The position numbers and the translations under genes are program-made. The notes under the pieces are model-generated. The model ran no database searches. It was given only the letters and a program-made list of their open reading frames with translations, and was not told where the DNA came from. A stretch of 64,000 nucleotides of DNA from Paramecium octaurelia (taxonomy: Eukaryota; Ciliophora; Oligohymenophorea; Peniculida; Parameciidae): positions 236,625-300,624 of the forward strand of contig CAJJDP010000136.1 of NCBI GenBank assembly GCA_905182995.1, given 5' to 3'. Below, one piece after another: positions 36,163-47,836 of the stretch. Numbering within the stretch: position 1 is the first letter of the stretch; the number at the start of each line of letters is the position of its first letter.

Positions 36163-36820
36163 TCATAACTTAATTGAGTTTATTGAATTCAAATTAATGC
36201 TACCCATTCCTTAAAATTATCTATTCTTTAGTTTCCCCTTCTCCTTCTTGAAGTTGTCTCCCCTTGTGAACTTCAACTTCTCATTTCCAAACTCACCGTA
36301 TTCATCCCCCTCTCCAAACATCTTTTTGGCCTCAAAAGCGTTGACCCTCAAATGTTCAGGCAATTTGTCATATACTGATTCATCACACTTTTGGAAAAAC
36401 CTCTTCTTTTCCTTCTGCTCCACAACTTCCTCATTGATTGGCACATCTTAAATTAAAATGCCCTATTACTATTTATTTGAGTGAATGTTCTTTTGTCTAA
36501 TGATGGTTTTGTTGTTTCTTTTTTATTGCTCTTCTCCTCCTACTTCTATTATTCAGTTTCCTCCTCTTGCTCTTCTTATTCATCATTCTCAGCCTCAGCA
36601 ACAAATTTTCTAGCAAGCTTACTAATCAATGTGCAATTAATAATTACGGATGTCCGTCAACATAATATTTGATAATCTTTGATAAATCCTTATTGGCCAT
36701 TGGAGTTTCATCATGTTCATATAAAGAATCAATTTGCTTAGCGGATTTCTTCAATCCTATGGATTTCAAGTATTCCACTATCAAGGGTAACACATCCTAT
36801 GGAGTCAAGTCTCTTTGCAT
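36163..36820 (-). CDS. Nopp140/SRP40-like nucleolar protein
   Basis: 202 residues after introns 36622-36647 and 36447-36469. The N-terminus (LTPQDVLPLIVEYLKSIGLK KSAKQ) resembles the LisH-like helix of Nopp140. The middle is a short Glu/Lys/Gln tract (DEQEEQEEETEQQKQEEKS). The C-terminal domain has VYDKLPEHLRVNAFEAKKMF, KLKFTRGDNFKKEKGKLKNR, the SRP40 signature with its RG-x-x-F-K-K-E-K-G-K core. Nopp140 chaperones snoRNPs in the nucleolus. It is short because the Ser-acidic repeats of animal versions are nearly absent. Confidence 0.82.
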
Positions 36821-37216
36821 CAAAATAATAAATGGAATTTATTTTAATCACACAAAAATCTCTATTAAATTTTATGCAATAATATCAAAACACAACTTAG
36901 CTACTGTAAATTAAGAATAAGAATAAGATGAAGAATAAGAACTTAACTAAATTCATAAAAATAAGAAATCTTAGTCATAAAACTACTACTATCTAATTCA
37001 ATAATCTGTAAATACTCTAATAACAAAAATTTATTATATTATTTTTAAGATGAAAAATAATAATTCCACCAGATTAATAAACTAAATTGAATTCATTAGG
37101 TTGTCGTTTGAACTAAACCAAAATAAGGAAATGAGATATGAAAATAAAAACAATACCATCATCAATATATCTATAATTTTAACAAATTATAAATTTAATT
37201 TTATATCCATTATTAT
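36821..37216. other. AT-rich intergenic, no gene seen
   Basis: 396 bp between two minus-strand genes; short chance frames only. Confidence 0.5.
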
Positions 37217-38594
37217 TCATTAATTTTTAGCTAATTACAGTAATGTATTTAATTTATTGAGTCTTACATCTATACTCTATAAATCTTCAGTCGCAGCATC
37301 GACTTTACTTGAAGGAGTAGTTATGATTGTATTCTCTTTATTCTTTTCTCTTAAATCTCTTAATCTCTTAATCAAACGCTATTCTTCTGGATCCTCGAAC
37401 TTATTCGAATCTGATGGTTTAGCAATAACATTTTTATTTTTTATTTGTTTTGAATTCTGTTGTTTAGGCTAGAATGACTTTTTTTTAGATGAACTTGATC
37501 TTGCTGAGGGACTTTATTCAGTTCTTTTTGAATTGGATTTGCGTCTGTAAGAAGACTCTGTATCACTATCCAAACTATCCTTTCTCAGCTAATGATATTA
37601 ATATAAGAATTACTCTAATTGGAGTTGTTTTCTCAATGCTTTTTCTTTTGGAAGGTAAATTACTAGTGTTGAGTTAACTTTTTTGTTTGTTGTTAGATTT
37701 TGAAACAGATGGAGATCGAGAAAGATTTGAATTATATTTGGACTTTGATTTATTGAGAGTTTGTTATAATTCAGATTCCAATGAGTTTATTCTTGATTTA
37801 TTCTTTTTATCTTAGTTCTTCAGTACTACATTTTCATCTATCAATTATTATAAATAGTCTTCTAATTCGATCATTTTTTTTGATAATTCTGAATTTGTAT
37901 TTTCACTTTATAGGTATTTTGATCGTAGGTCATTGTATTCTTATCTACTAATCATTGTGTTGGAATATTGATGATTCATATTTTTTAATTCTAAAATTTC
38001 ACTTTCTTTTTGATCAATGATGTTTTTTAACATTTCTAATTCTTTTATTTATTCATTTAACAAAATGGAAGGGTTGGATTCATTTCGTTTTTAATCCTTG
38101 TAGAATTAGAGATTTTTATGCAATGATTCATTTTCTTTCCTCAATCTAATAATCGTATTCTTCATTTATTATAAATTTGGTTATTCATTAAAATTTAATG
38201 GTAAAGGATAATGCACCTTATCGAATTCTACTACATAACTAAGGATAAGATAGCGTTTATTATTAGGAGCTAGGTTTTGAGTTGGTTGTTTATTAGATCT
38301 CTTATTTTTAATTTGCTCCAAATCTTAATAGGTTAGGATGTCGATGTACACAGTCTCCGTTTAATTATTCAATGCTGACTAGAGCATTTTTATGAACGTG
38401 GCGTATTTCTTGTAATTTCCAGTTTTTGATGCAATTTCTTCAATATATTGGGCTTGAAAATTGGCAATCCAAGAGTCACCAGACTGTTTCGATTCAATAT
38501 CAATATTTAGAGTCTCAACATTTGCATTAATGTTGATAATGTAATTGACATCATGAAATTAGCGTTCAACACAGATATCAAGGAGATCTTCCAT
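37217..38594 (-). CDS. VFL3: CCDC61/VFL3 basal-body protein
   Basis: 450 residues after a 25-nt intron (37589-37613). XRCC4-like head domain followed by a coiled coil; in algae and ciliates VFL3/CCDC61 anchors rootlets and orients basal bodies. The head shows VERQFHDVNYIINI, ESKQSGDSWIANFQAQYIEE, IASKTGNYKKYATFIKMLQS and KRYLILSYVVEFDKVHYPLP, the family core. The coiled coil (MKNTIIRLRKENESLHKNLQ onward) runs about 150 residues, then a basic Ser-rich tail ends VRLNKLNTLLQLAKNQ. It starts 29 bp downstream of the TPR gene on the same strand. Confidence 0.9.
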
Positions 38595-38623
38595 TTTGAA
38601 TTATAAATCAGTTAATTTATTAA

Positions 38624-40009
38624 TCAGATTTCAAAATCAGGAATAATAACATGTACTTATCTATTGGACCAGTAGGGCAATTCTTCCGCAATCTGCTAAG
38701 CCTTGATTATGAGTTCTATATTAACAATATGATTGCTATTTACATTCTCCTTCGCCACTTCTATTGGGCATCTTCTTCAACATACTTCCAAGCAATTGCA
38801 TACATAATACTTTGTTATATGAATCTGAATTCTCAAGCATTTACAACACTATTCTATACATGCTTTCTGCTCTATCAAACTGAAAATTCATCATAATTTT
38901 ATACATATTTATTGGTACTGCACATCCAAGCTAAAAATAAGAGAGATCTATCCATATTTGTGGGATCTTGTTCCTCATAAAAATTGATTGTAGTTTTCAA
39001 CCAAAATTGTAATTCAGCCCTTTTAGATGGTGCCTTATTCAAAACAAATTCACTTAGATTGAGTAATGGTTTTCCAACATGCAAACTCTTAAATTAGGTT
39101 TTGGTTAGATTGGTTCTATCTTATGGTAGAAGATCTTCATTCAATAGCCATTCCAATCCTGTTTTAATTTGATTGTTTGAATGCTCAATGTAATAAATTG
39201 ACTTTTTAAATAGAGGTATCACATTCTCAAAATCAGCATCTATATTTTCTGCTGGAATATCACTTTGTTGAGATCCTGTCTCTTCTTCGTCATCACTTAC
39301 AAATTCTCTAAGACTTGGGAACTTGTGCCACCATGAAGCCACAGCCAAACTATTGTAAGCCCATCCTTTCAATTGATTGGAGGGATCTGAAGCCAGACAC
39401 TCTCTCAATCTCGATTTTGCATCAGTGTAGTTTTCCTTCAATAAATAGGCTGTCTTTTAATAGTGATTAAATTTGATACTCCCAAGAAATACAGGAATTG
39501 CTTCTAATACCCTAAGGGTACATTTTCTCGTTGCATTTCGCTTAATAAAGCCTTGCCCAAGAGGATTGCCTTGTTGAGGTTATACTTCAAACAATGAGTC
39601 AATAGATCACTGTATGCAGAATACACAAGGGCGTAATTAGCTTTTTATCTCAAAAATTGTCTGATTATTTCTTCTAATTGGGCTTCTGCATCCTCGTATC
39701 TTCTGAGTTACAAGTTGGAATAGACAATTCTATTGAAATGATGGACAAGATGTACCTCCTTGAAACATCAACCCATTCCTTATCTTTTAAGTTGTTGGTC
39801 TCCAAGAAATTCTTAAATCTTCCAAAAAATTGAAGGGCCACTCGATATTTACCATGTTGCATTTGTTCAAGGCCATATCAACCACAAATATAATTAAATT
39901 TGTACTTGTATTATTCTGTTGCCAATACTGTTGAATACATCTCATCTTATTAAGATTGTGTGGGCTCTATGGTTTAATTGAAATAAAATCTGGGAGTGGA
40001 TTTCTGCAT
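38624..40009 (-). CDS. TPR-repeat protein with one in-frame TGA
   Basis: About 426 codons after introns 39730-39755, 39454-39479, 38880-38904 and 38716-38743. Tetratricopeptide-like helices throughout (EAQLEEIIRQFLRQKANYAL, KENYTDAKSRLRECLASDPS, FDRAESMYRIVLQMLENSDS). The proposed start MQKSTPRFYFNQTIEPTQSQ is in frame with the rest, but a TGA at 39878-39880 interrupts ...NYICG|YGLEQMQHGKYRVA. No intron removes it. Either the protein starts at Met 39862, or there is a base error or recoding. Exact family was not identified. Confidence 0.7.
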
Positions 40010-40219
40010 AGTGATCACAGCATTCCTCACAATTTTAAAAAGCATTGAGCAATAATAATAATATTATATGATTGCAAGGAAATGAATAAGATGATTTTTA
40101 TAAATAAATCTTCCCGAAATGTGTATACACTAGTAGATTGCTGTGGCTTTGGTTTCTTGTTTATTGTATTGATTGGAGATATAATTAAAATAATTTTTAT
40201 CAAAAAGCAATGAGTTAGG

Positions 40220-41188
40220 ATGAGTTTTTTAATGGATACATATCTAAGAATCATCGGATTAGCGAGGGATATGCATATGCTATACAAGCAAGCTGGTATT
40301 ATCGCGTGTGAATAATAGGTATAGATAATTTGAGAGATTCCTACAAAACCCGTCGGGTGTGGATGTTACGAGATTTAATAAAATCGAAAATGGTCAAATA
40401 GCAGAGGGGACTATCGATATGTCAGTCTCATTAAAATAATATTGTCTTCCTCCCTATTAGCAAATAAATTATTCGCATGTTTATGGATTGAAACCTGAAG
40501 CTAAATTCTAAACTGATTTCTACGTAGTTTCAATAGACGTGTGGCACTTCTTTAAACTCTATTATGGTTCAGGTATTTTTACTGATTGACATCGTTTTAG
40601 ATTATGAAGTAATTGTTTTTGTTACACAGCATCATCCTCAAATGAACAACTATTTTCATTGCGATAACCTAGAGGACGGATTGTGTGTTTGCAGAGAAAT
40701 CATAAACATCCTCTTTGTAATTGTATTCCCAAGAAACATTTCTGTATTACAAGCCATCTTAACACCAATAAGTCCTTGGATGGATTTGATCAAATTTCGT
40801 GTTTTTCTATTTGCCATGTACAATTTTGGAACCGATGCCATCAAATTTATAAATGAAGGCTGCATTTATTTTAACAACAAAAAAGTGCCCTTCAAAGGAA
40901 ATCGAATACTCCAGGATATTGGCATAAACAAGGATATCTAAATTGTTATGTCATGTCAAAACTTATTAATGTAAGACATAGAGGAGGAGATTGAAACTGA
41001 TGGTGAAGAACAATAATTGGAATAAAGTAATTATTATCTCTCTATTATTTTGAGATTTACATAACAAACAAGAATTCTTAGAAATATTAGAAAAAACTCT
41101 AAATGAACAGTCCATCATTTAATAGAATATAAAATCAATTGAAGAAATTCAATAATCTTTAGAGCAAAATGACTTCTTTTAAGTTTGA
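40220..41188 (+). CDS. DUSP-like domain protein
   Basis: About 297 residues with introns 40306-40324 (19 nt, provisional), 40573-40600 and 41027-41054. The centre, EAKFQTDFYVVSIDVWHFFK LYYGSDYEV, resembles the DUSP domain of ubiquitin-specific proteases (DY-x(3)-P-x(2)-VW...WYGG). No cysteine-protease core follows, only FRVFLFAMYNFGTDAIKF and an acidic tail with a helical end (EFLEILEKTLNEQSIIQQ). The start is uncertain because the first exon needs an unusually short GTG-starting intron. Confidence 0.6.
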
Positions 41189-41914
41189 ATTTATTATTAT
41201 TCTATAAATATTTATATCTATATTTTGGATTGAAATACGAAAAAATAACTAAAAGAAAATAACGATCATATTACATCGATTAAAACTATGTACTTTAAGA
41301 TAAAATTTTTTTTAGTTTCTCAAGTAATAAATTTGGAACCAAAAGAATTCTTAAACAGTCCAAGATGGCTAATTCAATAATTCAAAAACTATCCTAGAAC
41401 TCAGTTATTATTGTCATACTTTCCAGCTCTTAGCAAATTAAAGGTTTTCTGTAAGGAAAAATTTAAACATTAAGCTGTGCATTCAATTATTATCAGTTGA
41501 TTACGAATTACTTATAAACTTAATATATATATATAAAATTCCATTAAATAATAGAGTCGAAGATAATCAATAGAAGAGTTTTAATATTAGATCTACTGAA
41601 TGACTTATTTTGGAGGCATTTAATTTATTGTCTAACTCCTTTAAATATGTTATAAAATCCATATTCTAGCTGTATACTCTGAAAAGACAAGTCTTAATTA
41701 AATTAATGCTAAATAGTTCAACTGATTATTGTTATACAATAGAAATGTACTTTCATTCATTATAACTTGACCTTTTATTAAATATTTCAAATATATATAC
41801 ATTATTTTTTAATATTTGATATGTTAATATTCATGTTTTCGCACTAGATTATAATTTCTTAGTATTCTATTGTATTTTTGATATTAATAATGTTTATTTA
41901 GATAAAAAAAAAAT
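41189..41914. other. AT-rich region downstream of the DUSP gene
   Basis: 726 bp containing only the short frame at 41288-41510 and AT-rich sequence. A T-run directly beyond the tRNA 3' end (about 41905-41913 on the plus strand as A-run) is the expected Pol III terminator. Confidence 0.5.
41288..41510 (+). pseudogene. orphan coding-like fragment
   Basis: 73-residue frame MYFKIKFFLVSQVINLEPKE, then FLNSPRWLIQQFKNYPRTQL and LSYFPALSKLKVFCKEKFKH before TGA. Composition looks genuinely coding, and the same frame is open upstream of the Met to a TGA near 41233, so it may be the end of a decayed gene. No family was recognised. Confidence 0.4.
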
Positions 41915-41987
41915 ACCTTCCAAGGGATTCGAACCCTTGATATGCGGCTTAAAAGGCCGACGCTTTAACCAACTTAGCTAGGAAGGC
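41915..41987 (-). tRNA. tRNA-Lys (UUU)
   Basis: 73 nt. Acceptor GCCTTCC pairs with GGAAGGT; D arm contains AGCTAAGTTGGTTAAAGC; anticodon stem CGGC/GCCG closes a 7-nt loop CTTTTAA, giving anticodon TTT. T arm is AAGGGTTCGAATCCCTT. A run of nine T follows on the minus strand. Loop CTTTTAA is the standard eukaryotic tRNA-Lys(UUU) loop; a glutamine suppressor reading is excluded because the central triplet is TTT, not TTA or CTA. Confidence 0.93.
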
Positions 41988-42060
41988 AACTTGATAAATA
42001 AATGGCAAATTTTGTAAACTTTTAAAAATTATTATTTTGTTTAATTTTTAAATAATTTTA

Positions 42061-43351
42061 TCATTTAATAGGCTTGTTGATTTCAAAAATTTTAATGTTT
42101 AATTCATTTGATATCTGTCTTGCTATATTGTATAGAAAATGGATGTGGATCAAAATGCTTGATAAGGCAATGACTTAAATTAATAATCCTTCATTTAGTA
42201 TTGGCTGTCCTAATAGTTATCCCGAAATTGTATTTATTAAGAGAAGAATAAAGAAATAAATAGAATTCAAATATGCTGGCAAGGGGGCATTACATACATG
42301 ATTCAAAGCTACAATACCCACTGATTTCGACATTGTGAAACCAATTGTGTACATATAAGCTCTTACATGCTGCTCAATAACATTAGTTTTAGAGAAATAT
42401 ATATTATACAGTATAATAGCATTGCAAAATAGGAAGTATCGAAGTTATTTAAATAAGGATGATGTTGTGGTGAATTTGCGTATTTTGAATATACTAAAAT
42501 GATAATAGGAGAAGCTGTTACACTGAAGGCATAGTGATTAAGACAGATGAAGCAAAAGCAACTAGAACAAAGTGATTGACTTATAGGTCATAAAAAGTAG
42601 GTAATTTAAGCAGCCACCAATCACATCCTATTAATTTATGGATAATCACAAATTACCAAAATAAGCAGTGATAGCAAAGAAAATGGCCACACTAATGGTG
42701 CCTTCTGCTGCAGCATTAATGATTGGAAGATTCATTTCATGTGTATAATATTCTTCATGAGCAATTAAATAAAATGGTATGGATGGAATGATATAAAGAA
42801 CAACTGAGAAAATATTATTTCCCACTTACATGGCAGTAGTTAGATTTGTACCTAAATAGTGATTTACTTATTACCTTATAATAAAATAATCATAGAATCA
42901 AAATTATGGTCTAAGATCATCCCTAGTGGTGAAGAATTTCCTGAAAATTTTTATATTCAATCATACTTGTTCTTCTAGCTTACTTTCCATCTAAATTATC
43001 AAAATTCTGGGATACTGATTATTATTACCATATAAAGCATATGGAGAGTGGCTGTAAACCACAACAACCAATTTGGGATGAATCCATTGAAGGTGTCACC
43101 CATAACAAAATAGAAAACAATGTGTGGAATTATCACGCATATCAATCCCAGTAATGTGAGCACATTGGGCCTAAATGTATGATTTGCTTAAAATAGTACG
43201 CAACATTCAAAGGCACGAATTTTAAACAATATTCAGCAATCGGCGAAAGTATGTAATTATATAGCAATGATAGATCTGTTCCTTTATAACGATAAGTATG
43301 AAGGTATCTTAAATGATCAGAGGAGATGAAGTCATAATTTAGGTATTTCAT
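42061..43351 (-). CDS. CDP-alcohol phosphotransferase (choline/ethanolamine type), copy B
   Basis: 377 residues once six introns of 22-29 nt are removed. Paralogue of the gene at 32507-33697 and same chemistry. Entry helix PNVLTLLGLICVIIPHIVFY; catalytic signature [18 protein letters not shown] followed by MILDHNFDS, all required Asp, Gly and Arg residues present. Membrane helices include VGNNIFSVVLYIIPSIPFYL and SVAIFFAITAYF. The C-terminal hallmark TNVIEQHVRAYMYTIGFTMS is also present. It has DHNFDS where copy A has DHGCDS, so the two have diverged in the active-site rim. Confidence 0.93.
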
Positions 43352-43977
43352 TAATATTTTTTATTTTTTTAACTGTTCCTTAAAAGTATAATTCTAATTC
43401 TTAAAGAATATTCTTAAATCAAAAGATTTGATTTTTCAAGAAATCTCTGAGATACATTGGACAAAACTAATAAAAGCAAAGAGAATTAGAAAATATACAA
43501 TCATAAAGAATCTGTAAGTGTAATCTATTGATTAATCTAATAATTATTATATACATATATTTCAGTAAAGCAATATGTTCTGATTCCTAAAGTCTTCTGA
43601 CTTCACATTCAAATTCTTCATAATCAACTCCTGTCATTTGTTAGTGTCCTTATACAATAATTCATTTTGACAGGTATTCTCTATTTGATAAATTTAAAAT
43701 CTCAATAGTCTCCTTACAGTCCACTTTTATTAAGTCTCAAAAATATCAACTAATCCTTCTAAATTTTATTCAATTATTCATGAATCTCCAATAATTATAA
43801 AAATGAATGCTGAATCTTTGCATTAATTATACCAAGAAATGATGAACATCATAATTTAATGATATAGATTTATTTCATTTAGTATGCATGTTTTTGGACT
43901 TTCTTTAATTGCATTATACGTACTATTAAATTATTAACAATAAAATTAGCTCTTTCAATTAATAATTTCAGGATTTA
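43352..43977. other. intergenic, possible tiny tail-anchored protein gene
   Basis: 626 bp between divergent genes. On the minus strand around 43430-43660 one frame reads MTGVDYEEFECEVRRLQESE and another a hydrophobic segment, FFMIVYFLILFAFISFVQC, before TGA. These could be two exons of a small tail-anchored protein, but no intron joining them in phase was found, so no gene is called. Confidence 0.35.
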
Positions 43978-44973
43978 ATGAATTCATGGAAATTCATTAG
44001 AAATACAATTGGACTTTTTGGTTCTGCTGTCCATGAAGGATAAACAAAGACTGGAACTGAATTAGCACCTAGAGCACTTCGAGAAGGAGGACTGATATCG
44101 GCTCTCTATAATTTGGGATGGGAAATTAATGACATGGGAGATATACAAGGGAAGAATTTTAGGACAAATAATGTTAAGAGTAAGTTTTTTAGGAACAGCC
44201 AGCAATTAGGGAGTATTAATGGAGAAATAAGCAAGAGAGCTTATGAAATAGCTTCTAAGCAGAAATTCATGCTAAATATAGGAGGAGATCATAGTGTGGC
44301 TTGTGGATCTATACACGGATTGCTAGAACATTACAGTGATGAATTAAGGGTCATTTGGGTGGATGCTCATGCAGATTGCAATTATTAACTCGATTCAAAT
44401 AGGAATTATCATGGGATGCCTTTAGGACATCTTTATGGTGCTATCACTGAGCAGATTAAAGGGTTTGAGTGGTTGAAACAACGATTGGATACTAAGAATA
44501 TCATATATGTTGGAATTCGAGATATTGATCCTATGGAGAGAGAATTCATCAAAGATCAGAAGATTGTATATTATGGAATGGATGAGATTATTGAGTTGGG
44601 TATAGGGTAAGTAATGACTCGGATTCTCAAATAATTTGAAGGAAAACCCATTCATGTAAGTTTTGATGTAGATTCAATTGATCCAGAGTTTGCTCATGGG
44701 ACTGGAACCTTGGTAGACGGAGGGATCACATCAAGGGAAGTTCATTATTTATTAAGAAAATTGGCTGCATCTCGATAGTTGGTAGGCATGGATTTAGCAG
44801 AAATCAATCCTTAATTAGAAAAGACTCCTGAACTAAGAGAGGAATTTTTTGGGGATTTTTAATAAGTATGACGTATTGTTCATATTAAGATCGGCAGGAT
44901 TCAAGGTACTTAGACGGTTGCCTTGGGTATAGAATTGATAGCTTCAGCTTTAGGTAGAACTTTGGTGTTATGA
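43978..44973 (+). CDS. arginase
   Basis: 323 residues after a 24-nt intron (44866-44889, containing TGA). Binuclear-manganese enzyme converting arginine to urea and ornithine. Metal ligands are complete: His in NIGGDHSVACG, Asp/His/Asp in WVDAHAD, and both Asp in SFDVDSIDPEFA. GTGTLVDGGITSREVHYLL is the arginase-type loop, and LVGMDLAEINPQL precedes the C-terminus. Agmatinase is less likely because of the N-H motif context NYHGMPLGHLYG, but the two families overlap. Confidence 0.9.
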
Positions 44974-45102
44974 ATTATAATGTGTATTTAATTTTATATC
45001 AAAACCATCCAAGAAATATAATAAATCTTAGACTTTTATAAAAGAAAATTTTGATGAATTTTTCAATTGAGAAAAGAAATCGATTATTAATATAATTTCA
45101 AG

Positions 45103-46107
45103 ATGATACAAAAAGAACAACAAGATAAATTTAAGGAATTCCTTGAGAAAAGAAATAAGGGAAAACTCTACTCCAGATATAAATAGATAGAAACTGAAGC
45201 CAAGATATGTGATCTAGCATTTGATGACTAAAATTTAATTGCAGCACATGATGTAGACATTGCGATTTATCATATTGATTAAAAAAATCAACTTTAATCA
45301 GAATTAATTGAAAATTTACATTCCTATTTGTTGTACTCTATATGTTTCAGCAAATCAAACAACATGTTTTTTACAGCAGGGTATGAAAAGGAGATAAAAT
45401 TATGGTAAAAATAAGATAATCAATGGAAATGCATATAGGTACTAAATGGTCATAAAGACTCTGTCATAATTTTGCTGTTGAACAAAGATGAAAATTAGTT
45501 ATTCTCTAGAAGCAGAGATAAAACGATTAAAATATGGCAGAAACAAGATGTGATCTGGAATTGTGTTTAAACTATACAAGCCCCATCTGGAATTGTCGAT
45601 TCCTTATGCATAAGTCCATCAGGAAATACACTATCTTTCGGATGTAAAAATAATTTATTTATATGGTACTAAACCAATTTGAATAAATGGAGGAAGTATT
45701 AAGCAATTATTTCTGCTCATACCTAATTAATAGAATCTGTTTGTTTCATTTAGGATGATGCATAGATAGCTTCAGGGGCAAATGATATAAAATTATGGAA
45801 GAAATGTGCAGTAAATCAATAGTATAGATTGACTCAAATTATTTCCACTTTGGGTAATGTCTCAATTATGGAGTATAACAACTTTAACTCACTCTTGATA
45901 GCTGTAACCAATAAAAAGTTTGTTTAAATCTGGAAGGCAGAGGATGATTCTAACTTTTCACATAAATAAACAATTCAAGTGGAGAAATCAGATATTTTTT
46001 ATGAGGAAACTCAATTTTATGAGGTTGTTACTATGTCTCAAAATGGATAATTCTTAGCTTTAAAAGATAATTACAACGACTATGTTGATATTTGGAAATT
46101 GAATTGA
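45103..46107 (+). CDS. WD40-repeat protein
   Basis: 334 residues, no intron. Seven-bladed propeller-like repeats: SICFSKSNNMFFTAGYEKEI KLW, LNGHKDSVIILLLNKDENQL, DKTIKIWQKQDVIWNCVQTI, AHTQLIESVCFIQDDAQIAS, and ending DNYNDYVDIWKLN. The layout recalls the CIAO1-type single propeller, but Paramecium has many expanded WD40 families and no specific role can be assigned. Confidence 0.85.
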
Positions 46108-46420
46108 TATTAATTTAATATAATATTCGATGGTTGTTTAATATTTATATACTTAATTAATAATAATAGTGTAATAATCATACTGATGGTTTCTGATAAG
46201 ATAATCCATCTCTTTCCTTTGACTCTTGTTTTCATTGGTTGATTCTGAGTCAGAATGAATAAGTCATTCGAACTTTGGATAAGATTTCTTGAGCTTTAAA
46301 AAAATACGATGCTTCAAACAAATATTCTTAGTCAACCAATCATAATACAGAATTAATATTTTAATAAACTTAAAACCCCCTCGATATAAATTCAAAAATT
46401 AAATTAAACAATAAAATAAA
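46108..46420. other. intergenic, ambiguous minus-strand coding-like sequence
   Basis: 313 bp between the WD40 and histone H3 genes. On the minus strand a frame gives SESTNENKSQRKEMDYLIRN, which may be coding, but start and splice are unclear. The H3 promoter must lie here; no element was recognised. Confidence 0.35.
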
Positions 46421-46843
<423 letters not shown>

Positions 46844-47089
46844 TCAATTAATATTAAATTCAATTAAATGTGTTTCATCTCTAAAAAGCAACATATTTTC
46901 TTTATTTTTTTTTAGAAATCTAGAAATTTTTTATTATTATCATTCTGAATTAGAATTTTTAATATATGAGAGAGTATATTTTAAATAGAGTGTGATTAGG
47001 ATTTGAAATTATTTAATTTATTCCCTAAATCTATCACGATGCCATTTGTGCCTTGTATTTTACAATATAAACTATAATTTTAATACTTT

Positions 47090-47808
47090 ATGAAAAAGTT
47101 TGATTAAATTATTAAAGGTTTAAACAAAACTGAAGGAAGGGATAGAGTTTGTAAAACGCTTTAATATGGGGCGAGGTTTTTATCATGGTACTTCGAAAAA
47201 TATAGCCAGCTAGATAAAGCAACATAATTTAATAATTTATTTAGTATGAATGAATATCAAATAATAAGTGGCGATAAGAGAAGCTAGAAAAATATTTAGG
47301 TTAGCTAAATCTTTAAATGAAATTTAATTTATCTTAGAAATAATCAAAGAAAATTCAGAAAATCTTAATCAGATAACAAGAATACTAAAAACATTTGCAA
47401 GAATCTGGTATTCACTATTTTGGTATCATATCTCAATCTACTAGGCTTTTCGATAATCTAAGCATCCTGGCAAAACTTTAGATAATTAATTCTAATCAAA
47501 AGGTCTTGAATAAAATTGCAATGACTTTTTGGACCATCGGAATACTTACGAATCTCTTTGAAATATTGAGAGATTTAATTGGAAATTTTTCGTCATTGAA
47601 GAAATATTCGAAATCCGCTGAATACAAGGAAATGCATAGGAGAATCAATGCGAATTGCTTAAATCTAATAAGAAATTTCTGTGATTTAATTCCAGCAGGG
47701 ACAGGCAGTGAATTTTTCTAAAAGATTTTTGCCTCTCATCCAAATCATGGAGTCGTTGGAATTGCAGGATTTTTAGCAGGAGCAATATCAACATATCAAA
47801 CCTTTTGA
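47090..47808 (+). CDS. PEX11: peroxisomal membrane protein PEX11
   Basis: 223 residues after introns 47244-47268 and 47423-47444. Peroxisome division and membrane-shaping protein. The N-terminus has the amphipathic helix region (GRDRVCKTLQYGARFLSWYF), then FRLAKSLNEIQFILEIIK, the conserved WYSLFWLFDNLSILAKL, and a C-terminal hydrophobic segment (HGVVGIAGFLAGAISTYQTF). Order and length match the family. Confidence 0.85.
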
Positions 47809-47836
47809 AATAAAGTTAATTAATTATCTTATATTA

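Noticed and set aside
40027-40287. 86-codon minus-strand hydrophobic frame upstream of the TPR gene
   Set aside because: AT-rich chance frame overlapping the first exon region of the DUSP-like gene on the other strand; no coding bias.
41915-41987. Suppressor-type glutamine tRNA for TAA/TAG
   Set aside because: The anticodon loop is CTTTTAA with TTT at the anticodon position, the standard lysine loop.
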